Source: Rahnella victoriana
GTDB taxonomy: Bacteria > Pseudomonadota > Gammaproteobacteria > Enterobacterales > Enterobacteriaceae
Assembly: GCF_004330295.1 (NCBI RefSeq)
Contig: NZ_SJOJ01000016.1
Coordinates: 1-64,000, forward strand
Length of the DNA: 64,000 nt
Reading direction: 5' to 3'
A program made the translations under genes and the position numbers. The notes beneath the pieces were generated by a model. That model was given only the letters and a program-made list of their open reading frames with translations. It made no database searches and had not been told where the DNA came from. Every line of letters begins with the position of its first letter. Position 1 is the stretch's first letter. This document shows, piece after piece, positions 63,536 to 64,000 of the stretch.

Positions 63536-64000
<465 letters not shown>

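Overview
The window is a chromosomal segment of an enterobacterium (order Enterobacterales). Most genes, and their order, match the Escherichia coli yhdWXYZ, panF-prmA-dusB-fis, aroQ-accBC, msrPQ, csrD-mreBCD-yhdE-rng-yhdP-tldD-aaeRXAB and murA-ibaG-mlaBCDEF-yrbG-kdsDC-lptCAB-rpoN-hpf-ptsN-rapZ-ptsO regions. Fis and MreB are almost residue for residue the E. coli proteins. Several features point to the Yersiniaceae side (Rahnella/Ewingella/Serratia-like): pmbA, cybC, rnk and yjgA lie between the aae and ptsO blocks, barnase is kept beside YhcO, there is an ERIC repeat, and intergenic GC-rich palindromes recur. The genus is my inference only.

Layout. (1) 1-4.8 kb: polar amino-acid ABC transporter yhdWXYZ, minus strand, with a near-perfect sigma-54 promoter. 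(2) 4.8-14.7 kb, minus strand: an orphan 61-residue protein, an LpxP-type acyltransferase, a DoxX protein with a Fur-like box, dusB-fis, a periplasmic alpha-carbonic anhydrase, prmA, yhdT-panF and aroQ-accBC. (3) 14.9-16.5 kb: msrPQ. (4) 16.8-29.5 kb, plus strand: csrD, mreBCD, maf, rng, yhdP, tldD. (5) 29.5-33.9 kb: aaeR divergent from aaeXAB. (6) 33.9-38.9 kb: accessory block of a sugar O-acetyltransferase, an APC permease, a succinate-semialdehyde dehydrogenase and a barnase/barstar pair. (7) 38.9-42.4 kb: darP, pmbA, cybC, rnk with an attenuator-like leader. (8) 42.6-51.5 kb, plus strand: a nine-gene catabolic locus of poorly characterised families. (9) 51.6-59.6 kb, minus strand: ptsO, rapZ, ptsN, hpf, rpoN, lptBAC, kdsC, kdsD, yrbG. 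(10) 59.9-64 kb, plus strand: mlaFEDCB, ibaG and the start of murA, cut by the window end.

The most interesting part is the 42.6-51.5 kb locus. It encodes a free-standing PRD protein, a glycine-rich SFCGS protein, DUF4312, two membrane proteins (DUF4311, DUF4310), a dihydroorotase-like metallohydrolase, a SelA/DgaE-like PLP lyase, a KDGP-aldolase-family protein, an exported beta-propeller lactonase and an HTH-PRD-PRD-EIIB-EIIA regulator. Together they read as an unusual PTS-linked uptake and breakdown route for an acylated 2-amino-2-deoxy-aldonate. The lactonase would open a lactone outside the cytoplasmic membrane, the DUF proteins would import and perhaps phosphorylate the acid, the hydrolase would remove the acyl group, and the lyase and aldolase would yield pyruvate plus a triose phosphate. 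The chemistry follows from family membership and the substrate is a guess.

The cell-envelope block at the right end combines LPS precursor synthesis (KdsD, KdsC), LPS export (LptABC), phospholipid retrograde transport (Mla) and peptidoglycan precursor synthesis (MurA) with the nitrogen-PTS and sigma-54. The sigma-54 promoter of yhdW at the left end is a likely target of that sigma factor. No tRNA, rRNA, CRISPR array, transposase or phage gene was found.
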